Assembly: GCA_903860745.1 (NCBI GenBank)
Contig: CAIORQ010000105.1
Location: 1 to 64,000 of the forward strand
From: an uncultured Actinomycetes bacterium
GTDB lineage: Bacteria; Actinomycetota; Acidimicrobiia; Acidimicrobiales; RAAP-2
Direction of reading: 5' to 3'
DNA length: 64,000 nucleotides
Below are positions 44,716-54,847 of this stretch, piece after piece. A program made the position numbers and the translations under genes. The stretch's first letter is position 1; each line of letters opens with the position of its first letter. The notes under the pieces are model-generated. The model had not been told where the DNA came from, did no database searches, and saw only the letters and a program-made list of their open reading frames with translations.

Positions 44716-46083
44716 TCACGGGTTGCAGGGGTAGGGATCGAAGAACTGGTCGCCCTCGGGCGGCGCCGTGGTGGTGGTCGTGGGCGCCGTCGAACTCGAG
44801 GCCGCCAGGTTCACGAGGAAGTGGCCCGCGGGGATGTGCACCGCCGCGGCCGTCTTCGCGGTCGTGGTCGTCGTGGGCGGGTTCCAACTCGGCGTGTCAC
44901 CTGCTGAGTCGATGGGCGGCGGGTTCGTGGGCTTGAGCAGCTGGGTGCCGAAGATCGAGAAGAGCATCTTCTGCATCGCCGGCTCCTGGACGAAGAGGAT
45001 CGAGCCCAAGCCCCCATAGGATCCAGGCGCCGTGGGCAGGGTGTCGGTCTGGAGGTTGGCGACGTCGATGTTGTGGAACTTCTCGGCCAGGCCGATCATC
45101 TCGCCGGCCGAGAAGTTGGAGTCCACCGCGATACCCGAGGTCAACTTCGAGACGAAGGAGGCGAGGGTCAGGGGGTTGTAGGTGCGCTTGGCCTTGTCGA
45201 TCATTGCCTTCAGGAACTCGTTCTGGCGATAGATGCGCCCGTAGTCGCTGGTAACGTCGGTCCACCACTGTCCGTGTTCGTACCACTGGTAGTGGCGGCT
45301 GCGCACCAGCTCAAGGGCGGTCCGGTTGGTCACCAGTTGACAGCCCGCGTGGGTGATATTCAGTGCGGAGTAGGTGTCCTTGGCCGGGTAGGGGAAGTCC
45401 ATGTAGACCCCGCCGATGGCGTCGGTGGCGTTGATGACCCCGAGGAAGCTCACCACCACCGTGTGGGCGATGGTGATGCCGAAGTTGGCCGTGATGGTCT
45501 GGGCCAGAAGAGCAGGACCGTTGCCGAAGTTGACGTTGATGCGATTGAACTTGCCGTAGAGGCCCTGATTGGCCAGCAAGGTGGTCATCGTGTCGCGGGG
45601 TATGGACAGAACGGTGATGGTCCCCTTGCCCGGGTCCACGTGCAGGATCTTGACCACGTCACTGTGTTGGTACCCCGTCGCCCCCGAAGAAGCGCCCGTC
45701 TGGTTGGCCAGCCATCCCGTCAGGCCCGCGCGCGAGTCCGAGCCGATCTCGAGGATGTTGAAGGGCTGGTTGCCGATGCGCAGAACCTCGCCGGGGACAT
45801 TGACACGCTTGATGTGGTTCAGCTGGTAGTAGGCGTAGAAGTAGCCGCCACCCAGGACCAGGGCGATGACCACGACGACCGAGACGCCGGAGATCCACCA
45901 GCCCCTGTGACGGCGCCACCCGGTGCGCGCGGCCTTGGGCAGCTTGTTCTTGTGCTTGACGCCGGCCTTCTCGTCGATCGCCGCGCCCAGGGCGGCCAGG
46001 CGGTGCGAGTTCGCGATGCCGCCGGCGTGGGGTGCCGTACGCCGCGTACGACGGCGCGCGTCGTCAGAGGGTCCTGATGGCAT
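44716..46083 (-). CDS. LytR-CpsA-Psr (LCP) family protein
   Basis: TM segment, NILEIGSDSRAGL, ITVLSIPRDTMTTL, INVNFGNGPALLAQTI, ALELVRSRHYQWYEHG. Confidence 0.9.
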   Translation of the reverse strand: MPSGPSDDARRRTRRTAPHAGGIANSHRLAALGAAIDEKAGVKHKNKLPKAARTGWRRHRGWWISGVSVVVVIALVLGGGYFYAYYQLNHIKRVNVPGEVLRIGNQPFNILEIGSDSRAGLTGWLANQTGASSGATGYQHSDVVKILHVDPGKGTITVLSIPRDTMTTLLANQGLYGKFNRINVNFGNGPALLAQTITANFGITIAHTVVVSFLGVINATDAIGGVYMDFPYPAKDTYSALNITHAGCQLVTNRTALELVRSRHYQWYEHGQWWTDVTSDYGRIYRQNEFLKAMIDKAKRTYNPLTLASFVSKLTSGIAVDSNFSAGEMIGLAEKFHNIDVANLQTDTLPTAPGSYGGLGSILFVQEPAMQKMLFSIFGTQLLKPTNPPPIDSAGDTPSWNPPTTTTTAKTAAAVHIPAGHFLVNLAASSSTAPTTTTTAPPEGDQFFDPYPCNP

Positions 46084-46121
46084 TGGGAAATCCTACCAGC
46101 GGAACTTAAGAATTCCCTGTA

Positions 46122-46844
46122 CTAGAGCCCAATTCGGAAGGGCTCGTAACCGTCCTTCTCCAGGATCTCCGCCATCTCCGGGCCTCCCGTGGCGACGACC
46201 CGACCGTCGGTGACCACGTGGATCTTCGTCGCCGTGAGCTCGTGCAGCAGTCGGCGGAAGTGGGTGATGGCCAGTACGCCACAGCCCCACTCGGTGGTGG
46301 TCTCCTGGAGGCGGCGCGCCACCGCGCCGAGCGCGTCGACGTCGAGGCCCGAGTCGATCTCGTCGAGCATGGCGAACTTGGGCCGCAGCACGGCGAGCTG
46401 CACCATCTCGGCGCGCTTGCGCTCGCCCCCCGAGAGGTCGACGTTGACGAAGCGCTCCAGCACCTCGGGGCGCAGTTCGACGCGCCGCGCCTCCTCGGCC
46501 ATGAGCTCGGCGAGCCCCTCGCGGGGCGCCCCCGCGGCCGCCAGGAGGTCGACCGGTCGCACGCCGGGCACCTCCATCGGATGCTGGAGGGCCAGGAAGA
46601 GTCCGTGTCGCGTGCGCTCGGTCGGCGAGAGCTCCAACAGCTCCACGCCGTCGATGCGCGCCGAACCCGCGGTCACGCGATAGCCGGGGTGTCCGGCGAG
46701 CGCGTGGGCCAGGGTCGACTTGCCCGAGCCGTTGGGCCCCATGATGACGTGCACCTCGCCCGAGGACATGGCCAGGTCGAAGCCCTTGAGGACCTCCTTG
46801 CCCGCCACCTCGACGCGCAGCCCTTGGATCGTCAGCGTGCTCAA
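46122..46844 (-). CDS. sufC: SUF Fe-S assembly ATPase SufC (copy 2)
   Basis: HVIMGPNGSGKSTLAHALAGHPGY, FLALQHPMEVPGV, DLSGGERKRAEMVQ, LDEIDSGLDVDALG; probable TTG start overlapping the upstream stop. Confidence 0.92.
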   Translation of the reverse strand: MSTLTIQGLRVEVAGKEVLKGFDLAMSSGEVHVIMGPNGSGKSTLAHALAGHPGYRVTAGSARIDGVELLELSPTERTRHGLFLALQHPMEVPGVRPVDLLAAAGAPREGLAELMAEEARRVELRPEVLERFVNVDLSGGERKRAEMVQLAVLRPKFAMLDEIDSGLDVDALGAVARRLQETTTEWGCGVLAITHFRRLLHELTATKIHVVTDGRVVATGGPEMAEILEKDGYEPFRIGL

Positions 46845-47155
46845 CTCACCACCACCTGGAGTCGTCCGCCGTCCACGAGCACGTCGTAGCGGGCGACGGG
46901 GCGCGTCGCCGGGAACGACGTGGGGTGGCCGTCTTTGAGGTTGAACATCGCGCCGTGGCGCGCGCACTCGATCTCGCAACTGTCGACCTCGACCTCGCCG
47001 AGGGCCAGGGAGAAGTCCTCGTGGCTGCAGCGGTCGTCGAGCACGTAGACGTCGTCGTCGATGCGCACCACCACGAGCACCCGGTCGCCGCGGCGCACCT
47101 GGACGGCCTGGCCGTGCACGTAGTCCTCGAGGACGCCGATGTCGTAGGTCGTCAC
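46841..47155 (-). CDS. Rieske-type [2Fe-2S] ferredoxin
   Basis: CSHEDFSLALGEVEVDSCEIECARHGAMFNLKDG; GTG start overlaps the sufD stop. Confidence 0.9.
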   Translation of the reverse strand: MTTYDIGVLEDYVHGQAVQVRRGDRVLVVVRIDDDVYVLDDRCSHEDFSLALGEVEVDSCEIECARHGAMFNLKDGHPTSFPATRPVARYDVLVDGGRLQVVVS

Positions 47156-48372
47156 GCTCTCACCGTGGCCAGTCGTCCCAGGGTCGAGCCCAGGTCGTCC
47201 TCGACCACCGCCGCGAGCTCGCGCGGCAGGGTGGCGAGCATCTCGTAGAAGAAACCCTGGATCATGAGTCGCTCGGCGTCGGGGCGGGTGACGCCGCGCG
47301 ACTCCAGGTACCAGCGCTGCAGCTCGTCGAGCGGTCCCACGCTCGAGGCGTGGGCGCACATGACGTCGTTCTCGCGGATGTCGAGGTTGGGCACCGAGTC
47401 GGCGTGCGCGTGGGGCGAGAGCAGCAGGTTGTGGTTGGTCTGGCGGGCGTCGGTGCGCTTGGCGCCCTTCTCGATCTCGATGAGTCCGGTGTAGACCGAG
47501 CGCGCGGTGTCGGCCACGGCACCCTTGGACAGCAGCGTCGAACGGGTCCGGCCGACCTTGTGGAACTGACGGGTGCGAAAGTCGTGGACCTGGTCGCCGA
47601 AGCCCAGGAAGGTGGTCCGCAACTCGTTCTCCGCGCCGGTGCCCAGGAACTCCGCGTCGTTGCGCGAGCGGTTGTAGTGCGCGCCCACCGAGATGACCGA
47701 CTGGTGCAGGCGCGCGCCGCGGCCCAGTCGACCCGTCGAGCGCGCGATGTGCCAGGCGCTGGTGTGCAGGCGCTGATAGGAGCTCACCACCAGGTAGGCG
47801 TCGTCGCCGACGTCGAACTCGGTCAGGGGAACGACCAGGGAGTCCGCACCCCCGTCGAGGAACTCCACGACCGAGGCCCGCGAGCCACGGGCCGACACGA
47901 CGCGCAACTGGGGGAAGGAGGCGCCGGCCGTGATCGTGTTCACCACGAGGATCGGCTCGTCGACGCTGACGCCGTCGGCCACCCGCAGGGTGACCGTCGT
48001 CGGATGCAGGGCGCAGTTGAGCTGGGCGAAGGCGTCGGAGTCGTAGTGCGCCGACCAGTCCGACTCCTCGGCGGTGACGCTGACGCCGGCGAGTTCGCCG
48101 CTCACCTCGGCCAGCTCGCCGTCGATCATGGTCACCACCAGGCCGGCGTGCTGCGCCAGGGAGCGCGCGAGCGCCGAAGGTGCGCTCGCGTCGGCCCGCG
48201 TCGCCAGCGCGAAGCGGTCGAGGTCGAGGTCCCCCAAGGGCGCGTAGCGCCACACCTCGTCCGACGTGGTCGGCAGACCCAGGGTCGTGAAAGCCCGCCA
48301 GGCGTCGCGCCGGTCGCTCGAGGCGTCACGGTCGTCGAGCAGGGAGAGGGCGGAATCGGCGAAGGAGGTCAT
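47152..48372 (-). CDS. sufD: SufD
   Basis: DARQTNHNLLLSPHAHADSVPNLDIRENDVMCAHASSVGPLDE, RLMIQGFFYEML. Confidence 0.92.
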   Translation of the reverse strand: MTSFADSALSLLDDRDASSDRRDAWRAFTTLGLPTTSDEVWRYAPLGDLDLDRFALATRADASAPSALARSLAQHAGLVVTMIDGELAEVSGELAGVSVTAEESDWSAHYDSDAFAQLNCALHPTTVTLRVADGVSVDEPILVVNTITAGASFPQLRVVSARGSRASVVEFLDGGADSLVVPLTEFDVGDDAYLVVSSYQRLHTSAWHIARSTGRLGRGARLHQSVISVGAHYNRSRNDAEFLGTGAENELRTTFLGFGDQVHDFRTRQFHKVGRTRSTLLSKGAVADTARSVYTGLIEIEKGAKRTDARQTNHNLLLSPHAHADSVPNLDIRENDVMCAHASSVGPLDELQRWYLESRGVTRPDAERLMIQGFFYEMLATLPRELAAVVEDDLGSTLGRLATVRA

Positions 48373-48420
48373 AACTGGGGGCTTGGGCAGTGTACTGGTC
48401 GGGTGAGTTCGCCCGGGCGC

Positions 48421-48777
48421 TCAGCGGCGCCAGAACTTCCATCCGCGCCGCTGCTTCCTCTCCATCTCCTCGAGCACGCGGCGGCGCTCCTCGAAGAGTT
48501 CGGGGGCCACCGCGTCGATGATGTCGCTGGCGGCGTTGAGGACGTCGCGGCGATCCTCGACGGGCACGTCGGGCGCCGGAGGTTCTTCGACGTTGGGGCG
48601 TCGCGCCAGGGAGCCGTGCGCCCAGCCGACGTCGGCGAAGCGCCGCTCGTAGGTGATGCAGTCCTCGGGACAGCTCCAGGGCTGGTCGGGCGCGTTGCCG
48701 AGGACGCAGAATCGCGCGACTTCACCAGAGGCGTAGGTACGGCTCTGGAAGTGCTTGCATTCCTCGCGCATTCCCAT
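48421..48777 (-). CDS. Small conserved-looking 4-Cys protein between sufB and sufD
   Basis: EECKHFQSRTYASGEVARFCVLGNAPDQPWSCPEDCITYERRFADVGW. Confidence 0.75.
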   Translation of the reverse strand: MGMREECKHFQSRTYASGEVARFCVLGNAPDQPWSCPEDCITYERRFADVGWAHGSLARRPNVEEPPAPDVPVEDRRDVLNAASDIIDAVAPELFEERRRVLEEMERKQRRGWKFWRR

Positions 48778-48837
48778 GTCGTCTCCATTGTGTCACGCTC
48801 GCTACGACCGGACCGGGGCGCCGCGGCGCCCAAAGTC

Positions 48838-50238
48838 CTAACCGATCGAACCCTCCATCTGCAGCTCGATCAGGCGCGACCACTCCACGGCGTACTCCAT
48901 CGGCAGGGTGCGCGTGACGGGCTCGATGAAGCCGTTGACGATCATGCCCATGGCCTGGCTCTCGGTCAGCCCGCGGCTCATAAGGTAGAACAGCTGGTCG
49001 TCGCCGATCTTCGAGACCGTGGCCTCGTGGCCGATGGAGGCGTCGCGCTCCCCGACCTCCATGTAGGGCTTGGTCTCGGAGGTCGAGAACTCGTCGAGCA
49101 GCAGGGCGTCGCAGCGCACGAAGCTCTTGGCGCCGGTGGCCCCCTCCTCGACCTTCACCAGACCGCGGTAGGTGGTGAGCCCGCCGTCCTTGGAGATGGA
49201 CTTCGAGACGATGGTCGAGGTGGTCTCGGGCGCGCAGTGCACCATCTTGGCGCCGGCGTCTTGGATCTGACCGGGTCCGGCGTAGGCCACCGAGAGGACC
49301 TCGCCCGAGGCCTTGGGGCCCATCAGGTAGACGCTCGGGTACTTCATCGTCAGACGCGAACCGATGTTCCCGTCGATCCACTCGACGTGAGCCTCCTCCT
49401 CGGCGCGGGCGCGCTTGGTGACGAGGTTGTAGACGTTGTTGGACCAGTTCTGGATCGTGGTGTAGGTGATGCGCGCGCCCTTGAGGGCCACGAGCTCCAC
49501 CACGGCCGAGTGCAGGGAGTCGGTCGAGTACACCGGCGCCGAGCAGCCCTCCACGTAGTGGACCTGGCTACCCTCGTCGGCGATGATCAAGGTGCGCTCG
49601 AACTGGCCCATGTTCTCGGTGTTGATGCGGAAGTAGGCCTGCAGGGGCTGGTCCACCTTGACGCCCGGCGGCACGTAGATGAACGACCCCCCGCTCCACA
49701 CCGCCGAGTTGAGCGCGGCGAACTTGTTGTCGTTCGGGGGGATGACCGTGCCGAAGTACTTGCGCACGAGGTCGGGGTACTCGCGCACCGCGGTGTCCAT
49801 GTCGCAGAACAGCACGCCGAGGCGTTCGAGGTCCTCACGGTTGCGGTGGAAGACCACCTCGGACTCGTACTGCGCGGTGACCCCGGCGAGGTACTTGCGC
49901 TCGGCCTCGGGGATGCCCAGGCGCTCGTAGGTGTTCTTGATGGCGTCGGGCAGGTCCTCCCAACGCTCCACCCGGTTCTCGGTGGGCTTGATGTAGTAGT
50001 AGATGTCGTTGAAGTCGAGGTCGGGCATGCGTGTCGCGAACCACTCCAGCATCGGTTTCTTCTCGAAGCGCTTGAGCGCATTGAGACGGAAGTCCAGCAT
50101 CCAGGGCTCCTCGCTCTTGATGCCCGACATCTCGCGGACGATGGCCTCGTTGATCCCCTTCTTGGGTTTGAAGACCGGGATCTGGTCGTCGGACCAGCCC
50201 AACTGGTATCTGCTGAAATCCAGGTTGTCGACGGTCAT
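48838..50238 (-). CDS. sufB: SufB
   Basis: [65 protein letters not shown]. Confidence 0.95.
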   Translation of the reverse strand: MTVDNLDFSRYQLGWSDDQIPVFKPKKGINEAIVREMSGIKSEEPWMLDFRLNALKRFEKKPMLEWFATRMPDLDFNDIYYYIKPTENRVERWEDLPDAIKNTYERLGIPEAERKYLAGVTAQYESEVVFHRNREDLERLGVLFCDMDTAVREYPDLVRKYFGTVIPPNDNKFAALNSAVWSGGSFIYVPPGVKVDQPLQAYFRINTENMGQFERTLIIADEGSQVHYVEGCSAPVYSTDSLHSAVVELVALKGARITYTTIQNWSNNVYNLVTKRARAEEEAHVEWIDGNIGSRLTMKYPSVYLMGPKASGEVLSVAYAGPGQIQDAGAKMVHCAPETTSTIVSKSISKDGGLTTYRGLVKVEEGATGAKSFVRCDALLLDEFSTSETKPYMEVGERDASIGHEATVSKIGDDQLFYLMSRGLTESQAMGMIVNGFIEPVTRTLPMEYAVEWSRLIELQMEGSIG

Positions 50239-50329
50239 CGGCCCTCCGAGAGATTTGTCCTACGGCCATAGTAGTAACTGGCAGCACCACCATGACCGTC
50301 CCGGTGGCAGGTTCTGGCAGAGTTGAGGG

Positions 50330-52504
50330 ATGCCGACCGCCCCCCGTGTCCCCCAACGCCCCTTCGAGATTACCCGTCACGGCGACACCCGCGTCGACCC
50401 CTACCACTGGCTGCGCGACCGCGACGACGACGCGGTCCTCGCCCACCTCCTCGCCGAGAACGCCTACCTCGCCGAGCAGCTGGGCTACCTGGCGCCCCTC
50501 GAGAGCGAGCTCTTCGAGGAGATCAAGGCCCGCATCGAGGAGACCGACATCTCGGTGCCGGTGCGCCGCGGCGGCTGGTGGTACTACGAACGCACCCGCG
50601 AGGGCCTCAACTACCCCATCAGCTGCCGCCTGGCGGTGGGTCCCGACGCCGTCGGGCCACCCGTGATCGACCCCGACGTCGAGATCGAGGGGGAGCAGGT
50701 GATCCTCGACGAGAACCTCGAGGCCGAGGGTCACGACTTCTTGTCCGTCGGCGTGCTGGCGGTGAGCCCCGATGACTCCTGGGTCTGCGTCGGAGTGGAC
50801 TTCGAGGGCGACGAACGCCACCGCGTCACGGTGCGGCCCCTGGCGGGCCAGGCTCCCCTCGACGACGAGCTCGAGGACGTCTACTACGGATTCGCCTGGG
50901 CCGGCGACAGCCGCCACTTCTTCTACACCCGCGTCGACGAGGCCATGCGGCCCTGGCAGTTGTGGCGTCACGAGATCGGCACGCCGGCCGGCCGGGACGT
51001 GCTCATCTTGTCCGAGGAGGACGCGCAGTACAACGTGTCGGTGGGCCGCAGTCGTGACGACGAGGTGATCCTCGTGGCGATCTCCTCGTCCACCACCTCG
51101 GAGTACTACTACCTCGACGCGAACCAGCCGAGGGGCGAGTTCACCCTGCTCGAGGGGCGCCGTCAGGACATCGAGTACGGCGTCGAACACCTGCGTGACG
51201 CCCAGGGTCGACGCTGGTGGCTCAAGATCACCAACGAGGACGCGACCGACTTCCGCCTCCTCGCGCGCCCGGTCGAGGACGCCGGGTCCCCGTGGCGCGA
51301 ACTCGTCGCCCATCGTCCCGGACGGCGGCTCGACGGGGTGGACGCCTTCTCGAACTTCCTGGCGATCTCCGAGCGGGTGGACGGCTGCGCCGCCGTCGCC
51401 ATCGTGACCCTGCTCGAGGGCGAGGACCCCTTCGGCGACCTGGTGCAGCGCATGCGCCTCGTCGACGGCGGTCCCGCGCCCACGACCGTGTCGCTGTCGG
51501 CCAACGCCATGTACGAGACCGGGAACCTGCGCGTGTCGATCACCTCGATGGTGACGCCGCGGCTGGTGGCCGACGTCGACGTCGTCAGCGGCGAGGTCAC
51601 GGTCCTCAAGCAGCAACGCGTCCTGGGGGGCTACGACGCCAGCCGTTACGTCACCGGCCGGCTCTGGGTGACGGCCAGCGACGGTGTGCGGGTGCCCGTC
51701 TCGGTGGTGGCGCGCCGCGACCGGGTGCGGGTGAACGACGACGGCAGCCTCGAGCCGGTGGCGCCCTCGCCCCTCCTGCTCTACGGCTACGGCAGCTACG
51801 AGATCTCCATCGACCCGGGCTTCTCCTCCCTGCGACTGTCGCTGCTCGACCGGGGCGTCGTCTTCGCCATCGCCCACGTCCGCGGCGGTGGCGAGATGGG
51901 GCGCTCCTGGTACGAGATGGGGCGTCTGGCCCAGAAACCCACCACCTTCTCGGACTTCGTGCGGGTGGCGCGCCACCTCGTCGAGACCGGATGGACGACG
52001 CCCGAGCGTCTGTGCGCCCGCGGCGGATCGGCCGGCGGACTGCTGATGGGCGCGGTGATGAACCTCGCCCCGGAGCTCTTTCGCTGCGTCGTGGCCGAGG
52101 TGCCCTTCGTCGACGTCGTCACCACCATGCTCGACGAGACCCTCCCGCTCACCGTGGGCGAGTGGGAGGAGTGGGGAAATCCCGAGGCCAGCGCCACGGC
52201 CTATCGGACGATGAAGTCCTACTCCCCCTACGACCACGTGAGCGCCACCAACGACGACGGCTCTCCTCGGGTCTACCCCCACCTCTTCGCCGCCGGGGGG
52301 CTCAACGACTCACGAGTCGGCTTCTGGGAGCCGGCCAAGTGGGTCCTGAAGCTTCGCGACGCCAACCCGGCGAACGTCGCCTACCTCAAGACCGAGATGG
52401 GTGCCGGCCACGGCGGCCCCTCGGGCCGCTACGACGCCTGGCGCGACGAGGCCCAGATCCTCGCCTTCGTCCTTCACGAACTCGGCGCCACGACCCTCGA
52501 ATAG
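50330..52504 (+). CDS. S9 prolyl oligopeptidase family (oligopeptidase B-like)
   Basis: DPYHWLRDRDDDAVLAHL, ARGGSAGGLLMGAVMN, GHGGPSGRYDAWRDEA. Confidence 0.93.
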   Translation: MPTAPRVPQRPFEITRHGDTRVDPYHWLRDRDDDAVLAHLLAENAYLAEQLGYLAPLESELFEEIKARIEETDISVPVRRGGWWYYERTREGLNYPISCRLAVGPDAVGPPVIDPDVEIEGEQVILDENLEAEGHDFLSVGVLAVSPDDSWVCVGVDFEGDERHRVTVRPLAGQAPLDDELEDVYYGFAWAGDSRHFFYTRVDEAMRPWQLWRHEIGTPAGRDVLILSEEDAQYNVSVGRSRDDEVILVAISSSTTSEYYYLDANQPRGEFTLLEGRRQDIEYGVEHLRDAQGRRWWLKITNEDATDFRLLARPVEDAGSPWRELVAHRPGRRLDGVDAFSNFLAISERVDGCAAVAIVTLLEGEDPFGDLVQRMRLVDGGPAPTTVSLSANAMYETGNLRVSITSMVTPRLVADVDVVSGEVTVLKQQRVLGGYDASRYVTGRLWVTASDGVRVPVSVVARRDRVRVNDDGSLEPVAPSPLLLYGYGSYEISIDPGFSSLRLSLLDRGVVFAIAHVRGGGEMGRSWYEMGRLAQKPTTFSDFVRVARHLVETGWTTPERLCARGGSAGGLLMGAVMNLAPELFRCVVAEVPFVDVVTTMLDETLPLTVGEWEEWGNPEASATAYRTMKSYSPYDHVSATNDDGSPRVYPHLFAAGGLNDSRVGFWEPAKWVLKLRDANPANVAYLKTEMGAGHGGPSGRYDAWRDEAQILAFVLHELGATTLE

Positions 52505-52947
52505 GTGGCGAGGGCCCCCAAGGAGTGGGTCGTCGGATGGTGAGCAGCGTGCAGGAGGGCCACGAGCAGGGCCAGCACCGCGACGACGATCACCACCACC
52601 CACCAGATCCGACGGCGCAGTCGCGGGAGCGGGGAATGGCGCATCGACCGATTGAGCGCCCACTGGTCGGAGTGGCGCAGGTGCACCGGCGGCGTCTCCG
52701 GCGCCGGCGGGCTGTTCTCGCCGAAGACGAGGTCGGTGTCGGGATCGAGGCGGGGCAGTCGAACGGGGTGGGTCGTGGGCGCCTCGGTGCCGTCGAGGAT
52801 GCGAAAGCCCCGCGAGGGCTGATAGGGCGAGGGCGGCAGGGTCGGGCGCACGTCACGGCGGCGGGGCCCCGCGAGGCGGCCGCGCAGCAGGAAGGCGAGT
52901 ACGAGTGCGACCAGGACGACACCTCCGGCGACCTTGATCACCATCAT
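52474..52947 (-). CDS. Hypothetical membrane protein
   Basis: Two TM-like segments; overlaps the 3' end of the S9 gene. Confidence 0.6.
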   Translation of the reverse strand: MMVIKVAGGVVLVALVLAFLLRGRLAGPRRRDVRPTLPPSPYQPSRGFRILDGTEAPTTHPVRLPRLDPDTDLVFGENSPPAPETPPVHLRHSDQWALNRSMRHSPLPRLRRRIWWVVVIVVAVLALLVALLHAAHHPTTHSLGALATYSRVVAPSS

Positions 52948-53010
52948 GCGTCGCCGCCTCTCTGCACTGACCCTCCCGCCTCGTTCGTCAGCGTAGCCAA
53001 GCGGGCCCGC

Positions 53011-53484
53011 TCAGGCGAGCTCGCCGAAGCCCCCGCGGAAATAGACGAGAGGGTGCGCGTGGCGCGCGTGGGCGAAGCTCACCTCGACCGTGCAGACGTC
53101 GTGGTCCCCGTGGGTGGTGATCCCCGTGATCCGCCCCTCGAGATGCGCGAGGGCGCCCGCGAGTAGGGGCGAACCTCCGGGCGCGGCGTCCCAGGGCACC
53201 TGGGCGAACTTGTCGATCCCCGAGGTCGCGAAGAGTCGGGCCAGAGGCTCCTGCTCGGCGGCGAGGACGTTCACCGCGACGAGCGCCGACTGTCGAACAC
53301 GCTCCCAGGACCTCCCCGACGACGTCGCCGCGAAGAGCACCATGGGCGGCTCGAGCGAGAGGGAGCCGAAGGTCTGACAGGTGAAGCCGGCGGGTCCCTC
53401 GGCGGTGGCGGCGGTGACGATCACGAGCCCGGTGACGAAGTGGCCCAGGACCTCCTTGAAGTGCGACGGGTCGGGAGCGCTCAC
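53011..53484 (-). CDS. Flavin reductase-like domain protein
   Basis: FKEVLGHFVTGLVIVTAATAEGPAGFTCQTFGSLSLEPPMVLF. Confidence 0.9.
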   Translation of the reverse strand: MSAPDPSHFKEVLGHFVTGLVIVTAATAEGPAGFTCQTFGSLSLEPPMVLFAATSSGRSWERVRQSALVAVNVLAAEQEPLARLFATSGIDKFAQVPWDAAPGGSPLLAGALAHLEGRITGITTHGDHDVCTVEVSFAHARHAHPLVYFRGGFGELA

Positions 53485-53493
53485 GAGGGAACC

Positions 53494-54408
53494 CTACCGG
53501 GACGGGCGCCGCGCGGTGCCCAGGACCAGGCGCGACCCCAGGACGCTCACGAGACCCTCGCCCACCAGGCCCTCTAAGAGGCGCTCGAGGCGCGCCGCGT
53601 CGACGTCACCGAGTTCGCGGTGCAGGTCACCTCGGGTGCGCGCAGCCTCCTCCAGGAGGCGCAGCAACCGACCACGGATCTGGCGGTCCGAACCGGCGAA
53701 GGAGCCCTGGGGGCGCGACACCGCGGCCGAACGCGGTGCGGGGTCCTCTCCCCCGTCGCGCCGCCACCGGCAGCACCGGGCGACCGGGCAGGTGCCGCAG
53801 CGCGGCGTGGCCGTGCAGAACTGCGCCCCCAGGTCGAGCAGGGACTGGTTGAACGCCGCCGCCCCGCGGCGCGGCAGCAGGGCCGCGGCCAGGTCGCGGG
53901 CCTCACGCGGGGTCAGGGCGCGGTTGGCCAGGGCTCGCGCCAGGACCCGCCCGACGTTGGTGTCGAGGACGGCGACGCGCTCGCCGAAGGCGAAGCTGGC
54001 CACCGCGTGAGCGGTGTAGCTCCCCACGCCGGGCAGGGCCAGCAGGTCCGGCACCGACGACGGCACGCGGCCCTCGTGGCGTTCGACCATCAGCCGAGCG
54101 GCGTCGTGCAGGGCCTTGGCGCGGCGCGGGTAGCCCAGTCCTCGCCAGGCGCGCAGCACCTCGTCGAGACCGGCCCCGGCGCAGGCCGCCGGCGTCGGGA
54201 AGAGGTCCAAGAAGCGCCGCCACGGCTCGAGCACCCGGGCCGTCGAGGTCTGTTGCAACATGACCTCGGCGACGTAGACCGCCCAGGGGTCGCCCACGCC
54301 AATCCAGGGCAGGTCGCGACGTAGTCGCCCACGCGCCCTCACCAGCGCGGGCCGCAGGGTGGAGACGGCGACTTCGAGGTCAGCGTCGAGGCGGACGCCC
54401 GGTGTCAC
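53494..54408 (-). CDS. mutY: A/G-specific adenine glycosylase (short, no NUDIX-like C-terminal domain)
   Basis: EVMLQQTSTARV, LPGVGSYTAHAVASFAFGERVAVLDTNVGRVL, 4Fe-4S C-x6-C-x2-C-x5-C (CTATPRCGTCPVARCC). Confidence 0.88.
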   Translation of the reverse strand: MTPGVRLDADLEVAVSTLRPALVRARGRLRRDLPWIGVGDPWAVYVAEVMLQQTSTARVLEPWRRFLDLFPTPAACAGAGLDEVLRAWRGLGYPRRAKALHDAARLMVERHEGRVPSSVPDLLALPGVGSYTAHAVASFAFGERVAVLDTNVGRVLARALANRALTPREARDLAAALLPRRGAAAFNQSLLDLGAQFCTATPRCGTCPVARCCRWRRDGGEDPAPRSAAVSRPQGSFAGSDRQIRGRLLRLLEEAARTRGDLHRELGDVDAARLERLLEGLVGEGLVSVLGSRLVLGTARRPSR

Positions 54409-54415
54409 GCCGGCG

Positions 54416-54847
54416 CTACAAGAGGGCGGTCAGCGGACGGGTCGTGAACGAGACGGTGCTGCCCGTCAAGGACTCGCCGTCGATGACCAGTCGCCACGTG
54501 TAGCGCGAGTCCGGCGCCAGGGGCAGCGGCGGAAAGTTCACCGCGATCGGCACGTCCACTGGAGTGCCCGCGGGCAGACCTTCGGGGGTGGGGATCGTGA
54601 AGTCGTTGCGAACCTCGATGGTCTGCACGCCCTCGGGCGTCTCGAACTGCACGAGGTGCCCGTCGGCGTCCTCGAGGAACAACTCCCAGTGATGGGCCTG
54701 TTCGAACTCGTGGGGCTCGACCTCGACCTTGATGGCGATGGCCGACGGGACCGGGTCCGGACCACTGATGGACCAGCCACCCCCGAGGATGTAGAGCTTG
54801 CCGTCGGCAATCTGGGCGGCGTCGGCGAGCAACATCGTGATGTTCAT
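54416..54847 (-). CDS. Conserved hypothetical (DUF6941-like)
   Basis: MNITMLLADAAQIADGKLYILGGGWSISGPDPVPSAIAIKVEV. Confidence 0.7.
   Translation of the reverse strand: MNITMLLADAAQIADGKLYILGGGWSISGPDPVPSAIAIKVEVEPHEFEQAHHWELFLEDADGHLVQFETPEGVQTIEVRNDFTIPTPEGLPAGTPVDVPIAVNFPPLPLAPDSRYTWRLVIDGESLTGSTVSFTTRPLTALL

Noticed and set aside
47350-50271. 973-aa plus-strand ORF
   Set aside because: Antisense to sufB/sufD; artefact.
49835-52282. 815-aa minus-strand ORF
   Set aside because: Antisense to the S9 peptidase gene; artefact.
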